A stretch of DNA of 64,000 nt from Microlunatus phosphovorus NM-1 (GCF_000270245.1 NC_015635.1:1922001-1986000); one strand, 5' to 3'. Numbered from the stretch's first letter, positions 1 through 10,188 are shown. A program made the numbers and translations. Notes: generated by a model not told the origin, from the letters alone.

Positions 1-766
1 CCAGATAGCGCTCAGCCAGCGGAGCGTCCTCGAGCAGGTGCCAGGCCGCCATCGTGATGAACTCGCGGGTGGTGACCATGCCTGCGGTCGCGTACGTGAC
101 GCACTCCACGAGGATGTCCAGATCGGTGTAGCCCTCGGCGATCAGATGAGTGATCACGTCGTCGGCCGGGCTCCGGCGACGGCGACGGATCGCCGGGCGG
201 ACATCGGCCAGATAGAACTGTGCGATCGGGGCCAGGCCGTTGACCGCCGCCTGCAGCCATTGCCGCCGGGTCCGGCCGAGATCGGCGCGGGTGATGTCGA
301 GCGGTGGCTGCCGGAAGAAGGCCACCAGGCGTCGCGACATCTTCGGGACCGGTCGCTCGGTGAGACCGACGATCCGGGCTGTCACTTCCACCGAGTAGTG
401 CAGGGCCAGCTCGTCCAGACTGATCGTGTCTTCGGTGCAGGCCTGGGCGAGCAGCCGTTCGGCGCACTCGACCAGGTGTGCGTGATGTCGATCGGCGACC
501 ACGGCGGGCGCGAAGAAGCGGGCCACCTTGGAGCGCTGCTCATCGTGCAAGGGACCGTCCGAGATGAGGATCGGATGATGCTCGAGGCGCCCCTTCGGGA
601 TGAACTCGGCGGTGAATCCCGCCTGGGTCGTCGCGTGTCGGGCTCGGAGGACCTGCCGGGCGGCCGGCAGCGAACGAATCCGCCAGATCCGCCCTTGCCG
701 CTCGATCCTGGGCTCGGTCGACTCGCCGGGCCTGATCGCCCGGCGTTGGCTCACCTCATCGGCCAC
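1..766 (-). CDS. cytochrome P450, C-terminal part beyond left edge
   Basis: About 255 codons are open on the minus strand from a GTG near 766 to the window edge. The segment AGMVTTREF near residue 222 is a P450 I-helix oxygen-binding motif (A/G-G-x-x-T-T), preceded by a typical long helical region and followed by LLEDAPLAERYL. The heme-cysteine loop and the ExxR helix would lie beyond base 1, so they cannot be checked. An AGGA sits upstream of the GTG codons at 769 and 766; a GTG at 754 is the other candidate start. The protein should be a soluble heme monooxygenase that needs ferredoxin partners; the substrate is unknown. It is divergent from hisF, with about 110 bases between them. Confidence 0.72.
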   Translation of the reverse strand, partial: MADEVSQRRAIRPGESTEPRIERQGRIWRIRSLPAARQVLRARHATTQAGFTAEFIPKGRLEHHPILISDGPLHDEQRSKVARFFAPAVVADRHHAHLVECAERLLAQACTEDTISLDELALHYSVEVTARIVGLTERPVPKMSRRLVAFFRQPPLDITRADLGRTRRQWLQAAVNGLAPIAQFYLADVRPAIRRRRRSPADDVITHLIAEGYTDLDILVECVTYATAGMVTTREFITMAAWHLLEDAPLAERYL

Positions 767-880
767 CACTGCATCCTGCCGCAGGCGGCAAAGACCGGCA
801 GGCTGTAGACAGCCTGATCTCCGGTGTGGCGGATTTTCGATAACGGTCGTCGCCCGCCGGGGGCGGTTAGGGTTTCTGCC

Positions 881-1669
881 GTGAGTGTGGCAGTCCGCGT
901 CATCCCGTGTCTGGACGTCCATGACGGCCGAGTCGTCAAGGGCGTCAACTTCGTCGACCTGCGCGATGCCGGTGACCCGGTCGCGCTCGGTGGGGTGTAC
1001 GACGCCGAGGGCGCCGACGAGTTGACCTTCCTCGATATCTCCGCCTCGGTCGAGGGCCGGGAGACCACACTCGAGGTGGTCCGCCGGACTGCGGAGACCG
1101 TGTTCATCCCGCTCACCGTCGGCGGCGGGGTCAGCAGTGTGCGTGATGTCGACCAACTGCTCCGGGCAGGCGCGGACAAGGTCGCCATCAACACCGGTGC
1201 GATCCACCGTCCCGAGGTGATCGCCGAGATCACCCGGCGGTTCGGCAACCAGGTGCTGGTGCTCTCGGTCGATGCCCGACGCAGCCCCGAGCAGCCCTCC
1301 GGCTTCGAGGTGACTACTCACGGCGGCCGCAAGAGCGCGGGCCTGGACGCGATCGAGTGGGCCAAGAGAGGCGTCGATCTGGGGGTAGGGGAGATCCTGC
1401 TCAACTCGATGGACGCCGACGGCACCACCGCCGGCTTCGATCTGGAGATGATCGCGGCGGTCCGGCAGGTCGTCGACGTACCGTTGATCGCGTCCGGCGG
1501 CGCCGGCCGAGCCGAGGACTTCCCACCGGCGGTGGCGGCCGGAGCAGATGCGGTGCTCGCTGCCAGCGTGTTCCACTTCGGTACGCTCCGGATCGCCGAC
1601 GTGAAGCAGGCCCTCGCCGACGCGGGCTACCCAGTCCGGCTGCCCTCGGCTGTCAGTGCCGGCGGCTAG
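881..1669 (+). CDS. hisF: imidazole glycerol phosphate synthase cyclase subunit HisF
   Basis: HisF is the cyclase half of IGP synthase: with HisH ammonia it turns PRFAR into imidazole glycerol phosphate and AICAR in histidine synthesis. The 262-residue length is normal for this (beta/alpha)8 barrel. Visible marks are the N-terminal RVIPCLDV strand with catalytic Asp12, Asp131 in VLSVDARR, and the phosphate loops TVGGGV and ASGGAG. The GTG at 881 begins right before the first barrel strand; the in-frame ATG at 824 would add 19 unconserved residues. No other his gene is adjacent. hisD lies about 27 kb away on the other strand, so the histidine genes are scattered. Confidence 0.95.
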   Translation: MSVAVRVIPCLDVHDGRVVKGVNFVDLRDAGDPVALGGVYDAEGADELTFLDISASVEGRETTLEVVRRTAETVFIPLTVGGGVSSVRDVDQLLRAGADKVAINTGAIHRPEVIAEITRRFGNQVLVLSVDARRSPEQPSGFEVTTHGGRKSAGLDAIEWAKRGVDLGVGEILLNSMDADGTTAGFDLEMIAAVRQVVDVPLIASGGAGRAEDFPPAVAAGADAVLAASVFHFGTLRIADVKQALADAGYPVRLPSAVSAGG

Positions 1670-1702
1670 CGTCGGCAGCTGACCATCAAGGAGGAGAACT
1701 GC

Positions 1703-2677
1703 ATGGGCGACATCGTGGCGTGGCTGCCGTATGCCTCGCCGGAAGAGGCTGCGGAGCGGCTCGGCGGGCTGCCGGACGGCGTACGGGTGGAGTGCTACCG
1801 CGCCGACGGCGACGACCTCCCCGACTCCGTCGGTGATGTGCAGTTCTACGTCCTGCCGTACATGAAGGGGGAGGAGGTGCTTGCCCGAGCACCGGAGATG
1901 TCCGGCCTCCGGGTGATCCAGACCCTGACCGCGGGATATGAGAACTTCCTGCCCCACGTGCCGGCTGGTGTCACCCTCTGCAATGCCGCCGGTGTGCACG
2001 ATGCCTCGACCGCCGAGCTGACCATCGCCTTGACCCTGGCCAGCGGCCGGCATCTGGATGCCTTCGCTCGTCAGCAGCCCGCGGGCCGGTGGGAGCCGAT
2101 CATGGGCAGTGCGCTGGCCGACAAGCGGGTGCTGATCATCGGGTACGGCCGGATCGGCGAGGCCATCGAGCGTCGGCTCGCCGGATTCGAGGTTGCCTCG
2201 ATCACCCGGGTGGCGCGTCGCGCCCGCGACGGTGAGCCGCGCGTCCAGGCGACCACTGAGCTGCCGGAGCTGATGGCCGAGGCAGACGTGGCCATCGTCA
2301 TCGCACCGCTCACCCCCGAGACCGACGGCCTGATCGACGCCGACCTGCTGGCCCGGCTGCCGGACGACGCACTGCTGGTGAACATGGCCCGTGGTCGCCT
2401 GGTCGACACCGATGCATTGGTCGCCGCCACCGCGACCGGCCGGATCCGAGCCGCCGTGGACGTCACCGAACCCGAGCCGCTGCCGGCCGACCATCCACTC
2501 TGGCAGTTCCCGAACGTGTTGATCTCCCCGCACGTGGGCGGCGCCAGCTCGGCGTTCTGGCCGCGGGCTGATCGGCTGGTAGCCGCGCAGCTGCGGCGCT
2601 TCGTCGCCGGCGAGCCCCTGGACAACGTGATCCAGCACAATGTGATCCAGCGCGACGTGATTGGAGACCGGGCATGA
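1703..2677 (+). CDS. D-isomer-specific 2-hydroxyacid dehydrogenase
   Basis: This 324-residue NAD(P)-dependent dehydrogenase interconverts a 2-oxoacid and a D-2-hydroxyacid; the substrate cannot be told from sequence. The Rossmann motif GYGRIG lies at 147-152. The catalytic triad is present: Arg230 (NMARGRL), Glu256 (TEPEP) and His277 (SPHVGG). A strong AAGGAGGAG precedes the ATG. The C-terminus holds a small duplication (NVIQHNVIQRDVI) outside the fold. It overlaps the HIT gene by four bases (ATGA), and that gene overlaps the membrane glycosyltransferase, so three genes appear translationally coupled. Phosphoglycerate dehydrogenase is less likely because no ACT or ASB domain follows. Confidence 0.88.
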   Translation: MGDIVAWLPYASPEEAAERLGGLPDGVRVECYRADGDDLPDSVGDVQFYVLPYMKGEEVLARAPEMSGLRVIQTLTAGYENFLPHVPAGVTLCNAAGVHDASTAELTIALTLASGRHLDAFARQQPAGRWEPIMGSALADKRVLIIGYGRIGEAIERRLAGFEVASITRVARRARDGEPRVQATTELPELMAEADVAIVIAPLTPETDGLIDADLLARLPDDALLVNMARGRLVDTDALVAATATGRIRAAVDVTEPEPLPADHPLWQFPNVLISPHVGGASSAFWPRADRLVAAQLRRFVAGEPLDNVIQHNVIQRDVIGDRA

Positions 2678-3087
2678 CGAGCGACCCGAGCTGCATCTTC
2701 TGCAAGATCATCGTCGGTGACATCCCGTCGCGTCAGGTGTATGCCGATGACAAGGCCGTTGCCTTCCTCGATGTCGGGCCCTGGTCTCGAGGCCACACCC
2801 TGGTGATTCCCCGCGAGCACGTCGCGGATCTGGTCACCGATCCGCCGCAACTGTCCGCCATCGGTCCCGCGATCGACGCGACCGCGAGGCTGCTGGTCGA
2901 CAAGCTGCACGCGGACGGGCTCAATCTGCTCTCCTCGGCCAAGCCGGTCGCCGGTCAGGAGGTGTTCCATCTGCATGTGCACCTCATTCCCCGCTATGCG
3001 GACAAGCCGGGTCTGCGGAACCTGATCGGACCCGACCCGAAGGCTGCCGCCGACCTGGATGCGGTGCACGCCGAGATCACAGCGTGA
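2674..3087 (+). CDS. HIT family hydrolase
   Basis: This 137-residue protein is a histidine-triad nucleotide hydrolase or transferase of the HINT/Fhit superfamily, expected to cleave AMP- or nucleotide-linked phosphoramidates or dinucleotides in the cytosol. The active-site motif HLHVHLIPRY has His99, His101 and His103. The N-terminal CIFCKIIVG is the usual HIT opening, with a CxxC pair that may bind zinc. The start ATG overlaps the upstream dehydrogenase stop, and its TGA overlaps the GTG of the next gene. The physiological substrate is not predictable. Confidence 0.93.
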   Translation: MTSDPSCIFCKIIVGDIPSRQVYADDKAVAFLDVGPWSRGHTLVIPREHVADLVTDPPQLSAIGPAIDATARLLVDKLHADGLNLLSSAKPVAGQEVFHLHVHLIPRYADKPGLRNLIGPDPKAAADLDAVHAEITA

Positions 3088-4352
3088 GCAGTGCTCGTGG
3101 TCGCGCTCCGCGCTCCGACGGCGGGTCGGCCTCCGGGCTGCGCCTGGTCAACCCCGGTCCACAGCATCCGGTGTGGCGCTGGGTGATCGAGCTGGGGCCG
3201 CCGTTCGTGGTCGCCGTGCTCCTGCTGCCCTGGGTGATCGCCCACGGGATCGCGTGGCCGTGGCAGCCGTCCACCATCGACCTGCAGGTGTACGTGTACG
3301 CGGTCAACGACATGCTGGCCGGCAAGGACATCTACGCCACCACGACGCCAGGGTGGAACCTCTACTTCATCTACCCCCCGATCGCGGCCATCCTGATGGT
3401 GCCGCTGGCCGTCGGCGCCTACTGGCTGTGGCAGCTGACCTGGACCTTCCTGCTCGTCTGGGCACAGCAGTCGGTGCTGAAGCGCTGCGGCGTCCCGCGT
3501 GGCTGGGTGCTCGGACTGATCGGTGTCGTCGTGGTGCTGGCGGTCGAGCCGATCCGCACGACCTTGGGCTATGGGCAGGTCAACACGATGCTGATGGCGC
3601 TCGTGGTGGCCGACCTGCTCCCTGACCGGCCCCATCAGAAGCGCCGGATCCCGCAGGGCGCCCTGATCGGTCTCGCCGCGGCCATCAAGCTGACCCCGGC
3701 GTTGTTCGTGGTCTTCGCCTTCCTGCTCGGCAAGAAGCGGATGGCTTGGACCGCGATCATCAGCTTTGCGGCCTTCACCCTGGTCGGAGCCGTCTTCCAG
3801 TGGAACCAGACCTGGCAGTTCTGGTTCGGGCTGTCGGGTGGTGACACGCGTACGGCCTCGCCGCTGTATGCCGGGAACCAGTCGTTCCTCGGCGTGATCT
3901 ACCGGCTGATCGGTGAGACCAGGGAGCTCACCCTGCTCGGGTTGGCCGTCGGTGGGCTGGTCGCGCTGCTCGGCACCCTCGTCGCGTGCCAGTGGTGGCG
4001 GGCGGGCGAGCAGACGTTCGCGGTGGCATTGGTCGGTCTGTGCACCTGCCTGGCCTCCCCGCTGTCGTGGACCCACCACTACGTCTGGATCCTGCCGATG
4101 GCCGTAGCCGTGGTGCTCGGACGGACGCTACCGCGCTGGGTGCGACTGCTCGGGGGTGCCTGGGTGCTGTGGGTCTCCGCCTGTCTGCCGCTGGCTCTGC
4201 TGCCGTACGGCGGAGGCCAGGAGCGGAGCTTCACGCTGCTGCAGCAGATCGTCGCCAACCTCGGGCCGCTGCTCGGGGTGGCCCTCATCGTCGGCCTCGG
4301 CTGGCAGATGCTGGTCGCGCATCGGAACCGTGAAGTCGCGGCGGTAACCTGA
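3084..4352 (+). CDS. GT87 (DUF2029) polyprenol-linked mannosyltransferase-like membrane protein
   Basis: A 422-residue integral membrane protein with about ten hydrophobic segments. The luminal loop after the first segment ([18 protein letters not shown], then a NLYFIYPP motif) is typical of actinobacterial GT-C glycosyltransferases of family GT87, which add mannose from a polyprenyl-phosphate donor to cell-envelope glycans. The acidic STIDLQVY site is the presumed catalytic Asp. It starts with GTG overlapping the HIT stop (GTGA). The acceptor is unknown. ilvD begins five bases after its stop, but that is probably coincidence rather than shared function. Confidence 0.8.
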   Translation: MSSARGRAPRSDGGSASGLRLVNPGPQHPVWRWVIELGPPFVVAVLLLPWVIAHGIAWPWQPSTIDLQVYVYAVNDMLAGKDIYATTTPGWNLYFIYPPIAAILMVPLAVGAYWLWQLTWTFLLVWAQQSVLKRCGVPRGWVLGLIGVVVVLAVEPIRTTLGYGQVNTMLMALVVADLLPDRPHQKRRIPQGALIGLAAAIKLTPALFVVFAFLLGKKRMAWTAIISFAAFTLVGAVFQWNQTWQFWFGLSGGDTRTASPLYAGNQSFLGVIYRLIGETRELTLLGLAVGGLVALLGTLVACQWWRAGEQTFAVALVGLCTCLASPLSWTHHYVWILPMAVAVVLGRTLPRWVRLLGGAWVLWVSACLPLALLPYGGGQERSFTLLQQIVANLGPLLGVALIVGLGWQMLVAHRNREVAAVT

Positions 4353-4357
4353 CCGCC

Positions 4358-6085
4358 ATGACCCCCCAGACCATCACCGAAACCTCCTCTGCCGCCGACT
4401 CTGCGCCTGGCGGGGTCGACATCAAGCCACGCTCGCGGGTGGTGACCGACGGGCTCGAGGCCACTGCCGCACGTGGCATGCTTCGTGCGGTCGGTATGGG
4501 CGACGAGGACTTCGCCAAGCCCCAGATCGGGGTCGCCTCGTCCTGGAACGAGATCACCCCGTGCAACCTGTCCCTGGACCGGTTGGCCAAGGCGGTCAAG
4601 GACGGCGTGCACGCGGCCGGCGGCTACCCGCTGGAGTTCGGCACCATCTCCGTGTCGGACGGCATCTCGATGGGCCACGAGGGGATGCACTACTCACTGG
4701 TCAGCCGGGAGATCATCGCCGATTCGGTGGAGACGGTGATGTCGGCCGAGCGGCTGGATGGCTCGGTGCTGCTGGCCGGCTGTGACAAGTCGTTGCCCGG
4801 CATGCTGATGGCGGCCGCCCGGCTGGATCTGGCGTCGGTGTTCCTGTACGCGGGCACCATCATGCCCGGCCGGGTGGGGGACAAGGACGTCACCATCATC
4901 GACGCCTTCGAGGCGGTCGGTGCCTGCGTGAAGGGTCTGATCACCCGCGAGCAGGTGACCGAGATCGAGAAGGCCATCTGTCCCGGTGAGGGCGCCTGCG
5001 GTGGCATGTACACCGCCAACACCATGGCCTCGGCCGCGGAAGCGCTCGGCATGTCGTTGCCCGGCTCGGCTGCGCCACCCGCCGTGGACCGGCGTCGCGA
5101 CGGATTCGCCCGCCGTTCGGGCATGGCCGCCGTCGAACTGCTCCGCAAGGGCATCACTGCCCGGCAGATCCTGACCAAGGAGGCGTTCGAGAACGCCATC
5201 GCGGTGACCATGGCCTTCGGCGGTTCCACCAACGCGGTCTTGCACCTGCTGGCCATCGCCAACGAGGCGGAGGTCGATCTGACCCTCGACGACTTCGTCC
5301 GGGTGGGCAAGAAGGTGCCGCACCTCGGCGACCTGAAGCCGTTCGGCCGGTATGTGATGAACGACGTGGACCGGGTCGGCGGTGTGCCCGTGGTGATGAA
5401 GTCTCTGCTGGAGGCTGGACTGCTGCACGGCGACTGCCTGACGGTGACCGGCAAGACGATGGCGGAGAACCTGGCCGACATCGCGCCGCCGGACGTCGAC
5501 GGGACGATCGTGCGGGCGCTGTCGAATCCCATCCACCCGACCGGCGGCATCACCATCTTGCAGGGCTCACTGGCTCCCGAAGGTGCGGTGGTGAAGAGCG
5601 CCGGCTTCGACACGTCGGTGTGGGAGGGGACCGCGCGAGTCTTCGACGGCGAGCGCGCCGCCATGGACGCGCTGGAGGACGGCACCGTCGTCGCCGGCGA
5701 TGTGGTGGTGATCCGGTATGAGGGCCCCAAGGGCGGTCCGGGAATGCGCGAGATGCTGGCCATCACCGCGGCGATCAAGGGCGCCGGACTGGGCAAGGAC
5801 GTCATGCTGATCACCGACGGCCGATTCTCCGGTGGCACCACCGGTCTCTGCGTCGGCCACATCGCCCCGGAAGCCACCGAGGGCGGACCGATCGCCCTGG
5901 TGCAGGACGGCGATCCGATCACCTTGGACGTGGCCAATGGCACGCTCGAGCTGGGCGCCGATCCTGAGGAACTGGAGCGCCGACGGGCCGACTGGACACC
6001 GACCCCGCGCCCGGCCCGCCGTGGCGTGCTCGCCAAATACGCCAAGTTGGTGCGTTCGGCCAATGTGGGCGCCGTCTGCAGCTAA
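4358..6085 (+). CDS. ilvD: dihydroxy-acid dehydratase
   Basis: IlvD dehydrates 2,3-dihydroxy-isovalerate and -methylvalerate to the 2-oxo acids in valine, leucine and isoleucine synthesis, using an Fe-S cluster and Mg. The 575-residue protein shows the three cluster cysteines: Cys69 (TPCNLS), Cys142 (GCDKSLPGM) and Cys214 ([10 protein letters not shown]). It also has the C-terminal [10 protein letters not shown] signature. The ATG lies five bases after the preceding gene, so it may be cotranscribed. It is about 8.8 kb from ilvBNC, and no attenuator leader was recognised ahead of it. Confidence 0.97.
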   Translation: MTPQTITETSSAADSAPGGVDIKPRSRVVTDGLEATAARGMLRAVGMGDEDFAKPQIGVASSWNEITPCNLSLDRLAKAVKDGVHAAGGYPLEFGTISVSDGISMGHEGMHYSLVSREIIADSVETVMSAERLDGSVLLAGCDKSLPGMLMAAARLDLASVFLYAGTIMPGRVGDKDVTIIDAFEAVGACVKGLITREQVTEIEKAICPGEGACGGMYTANTMASAAEALGMSLPGSAAPPAVDRRRDGFARRSGMAAVELLRKGITARQILTKEAFENAIAVTMAFGGSTNAVLHLLAIANEAEVDLTLDDFVRVGKKVPHLGDLKPFGRYVMNDVDRVGGVPVVMKSLLEAGLLHGDCLTVTGKTMAENLADIAPPDVDGTIVRALSNPIHPTGGITILQGSLAPEGAVVKSAGFDTSVWEGTARVFDGERAAMDALEDGTVVAGDVVVIRYEGPKGGPGMREMLAITAAIKGAGLGKDVMLITDGRFSGGTTGLCVGHIAPEATEGGPIALVQDGDPITLDVANGTLELGADPEELERRRADWTPTPRPARRGVLAKYAKLVRSANVGAVCS

Positions 6086-6229
6086 CTCTCAAGAAGAGGG
6101 CGAGGTGCGGCGGCGTGTCGGCTTGCTTTTGTTGCTCCTGTTGCTCCCGTGGCTTGCGTGACGACAGTGAACGACCTTAGGGTCGGCTGGGTCCGGGGGC
6201 CAGGAGAACTGACGACAGCAAGGAGCATC

Positions 6230-7507
6230 ATGCGGCGTCACCGCAGCGCAGCTACCCGTCTCGTGGGCCTGATCGCCCTACTCGTGCTCGTCCCGTTGGT
6301 CGGAGTCGCCGAGGTCAACTCGCCCCGCGCCGAGGCCGCACCGGTCACCCCTGTCACACCGCCCGCCCGGACGACGATCGCCGGCCACCCGGTATGGGCG
6401 CACTTCGCCAACCCGCAGGCGAACGACGGTCGTGACAAGACGATCCTCGATGAGGTCGTGCGGCTGATCGACAACGCACCGGCCGGCTCGACGATCCGGG
6501 GCACGATCTACTCCCTGTCCGTGCAGCCGGTGGCCAAGGCCCTGGTCGCCGCCGAGCGGCGGGGTGTCACCGTGCTGGCGCTGAGCGACGGCAAGAATCA
6601 GGCGCTCACGGGCAAGGCGCTGTCGATCGCGGCAGAACTGTCCAACTACCGTTTCTGCGGCTATTTACCGGCGGAGTACGAGAGCCCGACCAAGGCCGGC
6701 GGAGGCTGCATCAGCACCAGTGACAGCGGCGACCTGCACGTCAAGATGTTCACCTTCAGTTCGACCACCGATCCCAAGGGAGTGCGGCGGTCCAACGTCG
6801 TCTGGTTCGGCTCGGCGAACATGACGTACGCCTCCGGCTCCGACCAGAGCAACAACGCCATCACTGTGTATGGCGACGCCGCCTTGGTCACAGGGCTGAA
6901 CAAGTACTTCACCGACCTGTGGAACCGCCGTCACTACACCGGGAACGACTACTACAACGCGAAGTCGGGACGCGGCTACTACCAGGCGTCCACGGCAACC
7001 GTTTATGCATCGCCCGAGGGTCGGGGCCAGACCGACACGGTCGTCGCCAGGCTCAACGACGTGAAGCCGAATGCCAACTGCCAGGTGCGGATCGGGATGA
7101 ACTTCGTCACCGCAGGCCGGCCGGCCCTGCTCAAACTGGTCAAGAGCCTGCGCGCCAAGAAGTGCCGGGTGTGGATGGTGATCGGTTCCTCCGGCGGCAA
7201 GATCGAGATGGATCGCGGGGTCTACAACGCACTCATCAAGGCCGGCGTCAGCATCCGCCGAGCGCCCGCTGTGCACGACAAGTACTTCCTGGTGTACGGC
7301 AAGTTCGGCAAGCGCTACGAGTACCGGGTCTACACCGGCTCGCAGAACTGGAGCACCAGTGCGCTGACCACCAACGACGAGATCTTCGTCAAAATGACGC
7401 CCGAGTTGGCCGCCAGCCACCCGCTGTACGACGGGTTCCGCGCCCACTTCAACGAGACCTGGCGGTATGGTCGCACCTGCGTCAAGGGCGGCCACCCCTG
7501 CCGCTGA
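6230..7507 (+). CDS. secreted phospholipase D-fold protein
   Basis: This 425-residue protein has a cleavable signal peptide (basic MRRHRSA start, hydrophobic core to about residue 30, likely cut near PRAEA). Two HKD-type motifs follow: HVKMF at His170 with SANMTYASGSDQSNN downstream, and HDKYF at His349 with TGSQNWSTSALTTNDE. Paired HxK/N/D motifs define the PLD superfamily (phospholipases, nucleases, transferases); which reaction is catalysed cannot be told. AAGGAGC precedes the ATG at 6230; upstream in-frame codons lack a ribosome site and would bury the signal peptide. Expression appears independent, 144 bases after ilvD. Confidence 0.85.
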   Translation: MRRHRSAATRLVGLIALLVLVPLVGVAEVNSPRAEAAPVTPVTPPARTTIAGHPVWAHFANPQANDGRDKTILDEVVRLIDNAPAGSTIRGTIYSLSVQPVAKALVAAERRGVTVLALSDGKNQALTGKALSIAAELSNYRFCGYLPAEYESPTKAGGGCISTSDSGDLHVKMFTFSSTTDPKGVRRSNVVWFGSANMTYASGSDQSNNAITVYGDAALVTGLNKYFTDLWNRRHYTGNDYYNAKSGRGYYQASTATVYASPEGRGQTDTVVARLNDVKPNANCQVRIGMNFVTAGRPALLKLVKSLRAKKCRVWMVIGSSGGKIEMDRGVYNALIKAGVSIRRAPAVHDKYFLVYGKFGKRYEYRVYTGSQNWSTSALTTNDEIFVKMTPELAASHPLYDGFRAHFNETWRYGRTCVKGGHPCR

Positions 7508-7590
7508 GCGAACGTCAGCGAAGCGAGCCCGTCGCGAGCCGCCGGTTCCGAACGAGCGTTAGCGAGTGAGCCCCGTCGCGAGCGGCCGTC
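7505..7590. repeat. two degenerate 37-44 bp GC-rich direct repeats after the PLD-like gene
   Basis: Directly after the PLD-like gene there are two diverged copies (about 7506-7542 and 7549-7586) of a segment containing a GCGAG-type core and the string CCCGTCGCGAGC. A related string occurs at about 18474-18492 after ilvC. The rest of this 364-base spacer (7591-7871) holds no recognisable gene, only the 5' region of the next glycosyltransferase. Confidence 0.5.
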
Positions 7591-7871
7591 TCACAGCGAG
7601 TGACGAAGACACGGTGAATTTCGTCACGGGTGCCGGTTTTGGGCGTTTCTCGTTCGAGTCTCGGCCCATCCGTCGGATATCCTTGCTGAAGTGACGTGGT
7701 GACCATTGAGTCGCCTGCACTAGCCGACGAAGACAACCGCCGCGCCCCCACCACGCCCGGGACGGCCTGAGACCGAGGAGTTCTGCGATCACCGATTCCG
7801 CCATCGCGACGGGGTTCTACACCAGCGCCGAGACTCCGCGGACGACACGTGGCTCCTATCAGACCCAACGG

Positions 7872-9461
7872 GTGCTGGAATCGTTGCCTGCCGTGATGCT
7901 GGTGCTGCCCATCTTGGTGCCGGTGCTGCTCCTGCTGGTCTCGCCGACCATCGCGTACCTGGCCTTCAGCGCGTACGTGCTGTTCTGGCTGGGTGCCTCG
8001 CTGAGCCTCGCCTTCCGGCAGTTGCGGGAGTTCCGCACCCTCAAGCGCTACCGCGCGATCGACTGGGATGAGCGGCTGCACAACCTCACCGACCCGTACG
8101 CGCGGATCCACGAGCTGGTCGACCGCCCCGATCTGACCAAGTCGGAGGTCGAGGAGCTGCACGCGCTCAATGCGTGGGTGCACAGCGGTGCCGATGTCCC
8201 GGCGCCGGACAGCATGCATCACCTGATCGTGATCCCGGTCTACAGCGAGTCCACCGAGATCATCGAGCAGTCGCTGGAGGCGATCCTGGAGGCCGACTTC
8301 CCGAGCGATCGGCTGATGGTCTGCCTGACCTTCGAGGCGCGCTCACCGGTCTGGGGGCCGACCGAGATCGCAGCGATCGAGAGTGCTTATACGCATCGAT
8401 TCGGTCATTTCCTGGCTACGCAGCATCCCGACGGGCTGCCCGGCGAGGGCAAGGTGAAGGGCGCCAACATCAGCTGGGGTGCCCAGCTGGCCCGCCAGGA
8501 GCTGCATCGTCACGGGATCGCCGACGAGCAGGTCATCGTGTCGGCGTTTGACTCAGACACCCGGCCCAGCCCGCACTACTTCAAGGTGCTCACCTACACC
8601 TACCTGACCAACCCGGATCGGGATGTCGACAGCTATCAGCCGGTGCTGCTGTTCCACAACAACGCCTGGGAGGTGCCGACCGCGTCTCGCCTGGTCGGCT
8701 ACGTCGCAAGCATGTGGACGCTGGCCGACTCGACCCGCCCGGAGCGGCTGCGGATCTTCTCCTCGCACGCGCTCGGTATGAAGGCCCTGGCCAGCGTCGA
8801 CTTCTGGTCCACCAACGTGATTCCGGACGACTCGCGTCAGTTCTGGCGGATGTACTACGAGACCGACGGTCGGGCCAAGACCTTGCCGCTGCACCTGCCG
8901 GTCTATCTGGACGCTGTCCAGTCGCACAGCTGGTGGGCGACGATGAAGGAGCAGTACAAGCAGATCCGCCGCTGGTCCTACGGGGTGATCGACTTCCCGT
9001 ATCTGATGGAGCAGAACCTGCGCAACGGGCGCATTCCGTGGCGGGAGAAGGCCTTCCTGACGCTGCAGCAGGTGACCCAGTTCCACCTCTGGGCGACTGT
9101 GCCGCTGATGCTGTTCGCGCTGCGCATGACGAGCACCTATCTGCAGCCGATCTACACCCACTCCAGCCTGATGCTGTCCGAGATCGCCGGCATGGTGAAC
9201 CTGGTGGCCTTCATCATCGCGCCGCTCAGCCTGGTCATCTCGGCCGTCGTAGGCATCCGGCTACTGCCCCCGCGCCCCGCGGAACGTCCTCGGCGTGCCT
9301 GGGTGAAGATGGTGGGGGAGTGGATCTGCCTGCCGCTGGTCGGCCCGATCTTCTTCTGCGCGCCGGCCATCGACGCTCAGATCCGGCTGCTGCTTCGGCG
9401 CTATCTGGGCTTCCGGGTGACCGTGAAGTCGCGGACCAAGGCGGCCCACTCGGTTCGCTGA
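7872..9461 (+). CDS. membrane GT2-family glycosyltransferase (processive-type)
   Basis: A 529-residue protein with two N-terminal membrane helices, a cytosolic GT-A domain and three C-terminal helices. The catalytic domain has VIPVYSE, the metal site FDSDTRP, the acidic pair in PDDSRQF and the QxxRW-type motif KQIRRW, as in cellulose and hyaluronan synthase-like enzymes. It probably extends or exports a surface polysaccharide; sugar and acceptor are unknown. The first standard start is GTG at 7872, with no convincing ribosome site. Reading frame and hydrophilic sequence continue upstream to 7788, where an ATC codon lies seven bases after GAGGAG, so the real N-terminus may be 28 residues longer. 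Confidence 0.82.
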   Translation: MLESLPAVMLVLPILVPVLLLLVSPTIAYLAFSAYVLFWLGASLSLAFRQLREFRTLKRYRAIDWDERLHNLTDPYARIHELVDRPDLTKSEVEELHALNAWVHSGADVPAPDSMHHLIVIPVYSESTEIIEQSLEAILEADFPSDRLMVCLTFEARSPVWGPTEIAAIESAYTHRFGHFLATQHPDGLPGEGKVKGANISWGAQLARQELHRHGIADEQVIVSAFDSDTRPSPHYFKVLTYTYLTNPDRDVDSYQPVLLFHNNAWEVPTASRLVGYVASMWTLADSTRPERLRIFSSHALGMKALASVDFWSTNVIPDDSRQFWRMYYETDGRAKTLPLHLPVYLDAVQSHSWWATMKEQYKQIRRWSYGVIDFPYLMEQNLRNGRIPWREKAFLTLQQVTQFHLWATVPLMLFALRMTSTYLQPIYTHSSLMLSEIAGMVNLVAFIIAPLSLVISAVVGIRLLPPRPAERPRRAWVKMVGEWICLPLVGPIFFCAPAIDAQIRLLLRRYLGFRVTVKSRTKAAHSVR

Positions 9462-9500
9462 GGTCCCGTGCCCAGCTAGCAACGCGAGTCCACTCGTCCT

Positions 9501-9518
9501 CAACGCGACTTTGCGTTG
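9501..9518. terminator. short hairpin between convergent genes
   Basis: CAACGC and GCGTTG flank a six-base loop between the convergent glycosyltransferase and VOC genes, which suggests a bidirectional terminator. There is no T-run. Confidence 0.45.
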
Positions 9519-9538
9519 TGGTGGCCGGCTTGGGGCGC

Positions 9539-10015
9539 TCAGGACGACGACATCTCCGTGGCGGCCCACTCGGCGACCCGCCGCTCAGCCTCCTCGTCGG
9601 AGACGTCCTCGACCCGGGTCATGATCGACCAGCGATGCCCGTACGGGTCCAGCACGGACGCGTACCGGTCGCCGGTGACGAAGGTGCTGGGCTGCTCGCG
9701 TACGGTCGCACCGCGGTCGGCAGCCAGCTTGGTGGTCGCGTCGACGTCGGGTACATAGATGGCGATCGAGCCGGTCACCGGACCCTCGGTGGGGGCGACC
9801 AGGCCGTACTCGGCCATGGCGTCGCCCAGTTGCAGTCGGCCGTCTTCGAGCTGCAGCTCGGCATGGGCGACCCTGCCGTCGGGGAGGTTCATCCGGCTCA
9901 CCACGGTCGCGCCGAACACCGCGCAATAGAAGTCGATGGCCGCCGCGCCGTCGGAGACGCACAGGAACGGGGTCAGCGTCGAGTAACCGGCGGGGCGGTA
10001 AGGAATCTCAGTCAT
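9539..10015 (-). CDS. VOC/glyoxalase-fold protein (PhnB-like)
   Basis: A 158-residue vicinal-oxygen-chelate protein. The features are a TPFLCVSDGAAAIDFY opening, the second-half SIAIYVPDVDATTKLAADRGA, and a DPYGHRWSI ending typical of the PhnB/YdcE group. Members are metal-dependent lyases, isomerases or ligand-binding resistance proteins; no substrate can be assigned. The ATG at 10015 is preferred because the 38 upstream in-frame codons lie in a palindromic intergenic repeat and look non-coding. It is divergent from the AraC gene. Confidence 0.82.
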   Translation of the reverse strand: MTEIPYRPAGYSTLTPFLCVSDGAAAIDFYCAVFGATVVSRMNLPDGRVAHAELQLEDGRLQLGDAMAEYGLVAPTEGPVTGSIAIYVPDVDATTKLAADRGATVREQPSTFVTGDRYASVLDPYGHRWSIMTRVEDVSDEEAERRVAEWAATEMSSS

Positions 10016-10077
10016 CCGACCAGCCTGCTCCGCCAGAGTGACGTACTTCTTGGAAAGACCCGCCAGGCGCCACGAAG

Positions 10078-10139
10078 TTGCTCGGGATTGTCGGTCTCGC
10101 TCGATCTGCTGGTATTGCAGATCCGACAAGATCGAGCAG
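10078..10139. repeat. intergenic palindromic repeat, family C copy 1
   Basis: An imperfect inverted repeat (ATCTGC/GCAGAT inner arms, TTGTCGG/CCGACAA outer arms) lies between the divergent VOC and AraC genes. Bases 10117-10139 are an exact 23-base reverse-complement match to 57254-57276 in the ethanolamine cluster, showing a dispersed repeat family. Confidence 0.75.
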
Positions 10140-10188
10140 CTCTCACTTGAGGCATCGGGTGTCTGTGGTGTCGATTAGCGTTCGTGCC

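Noticed and set aside
1357-1892. Open frames overlapping hisF and the dehydrogenase
   Set aside because: Low-complexity Arg/Gly translations in alternative frames of clear genes.
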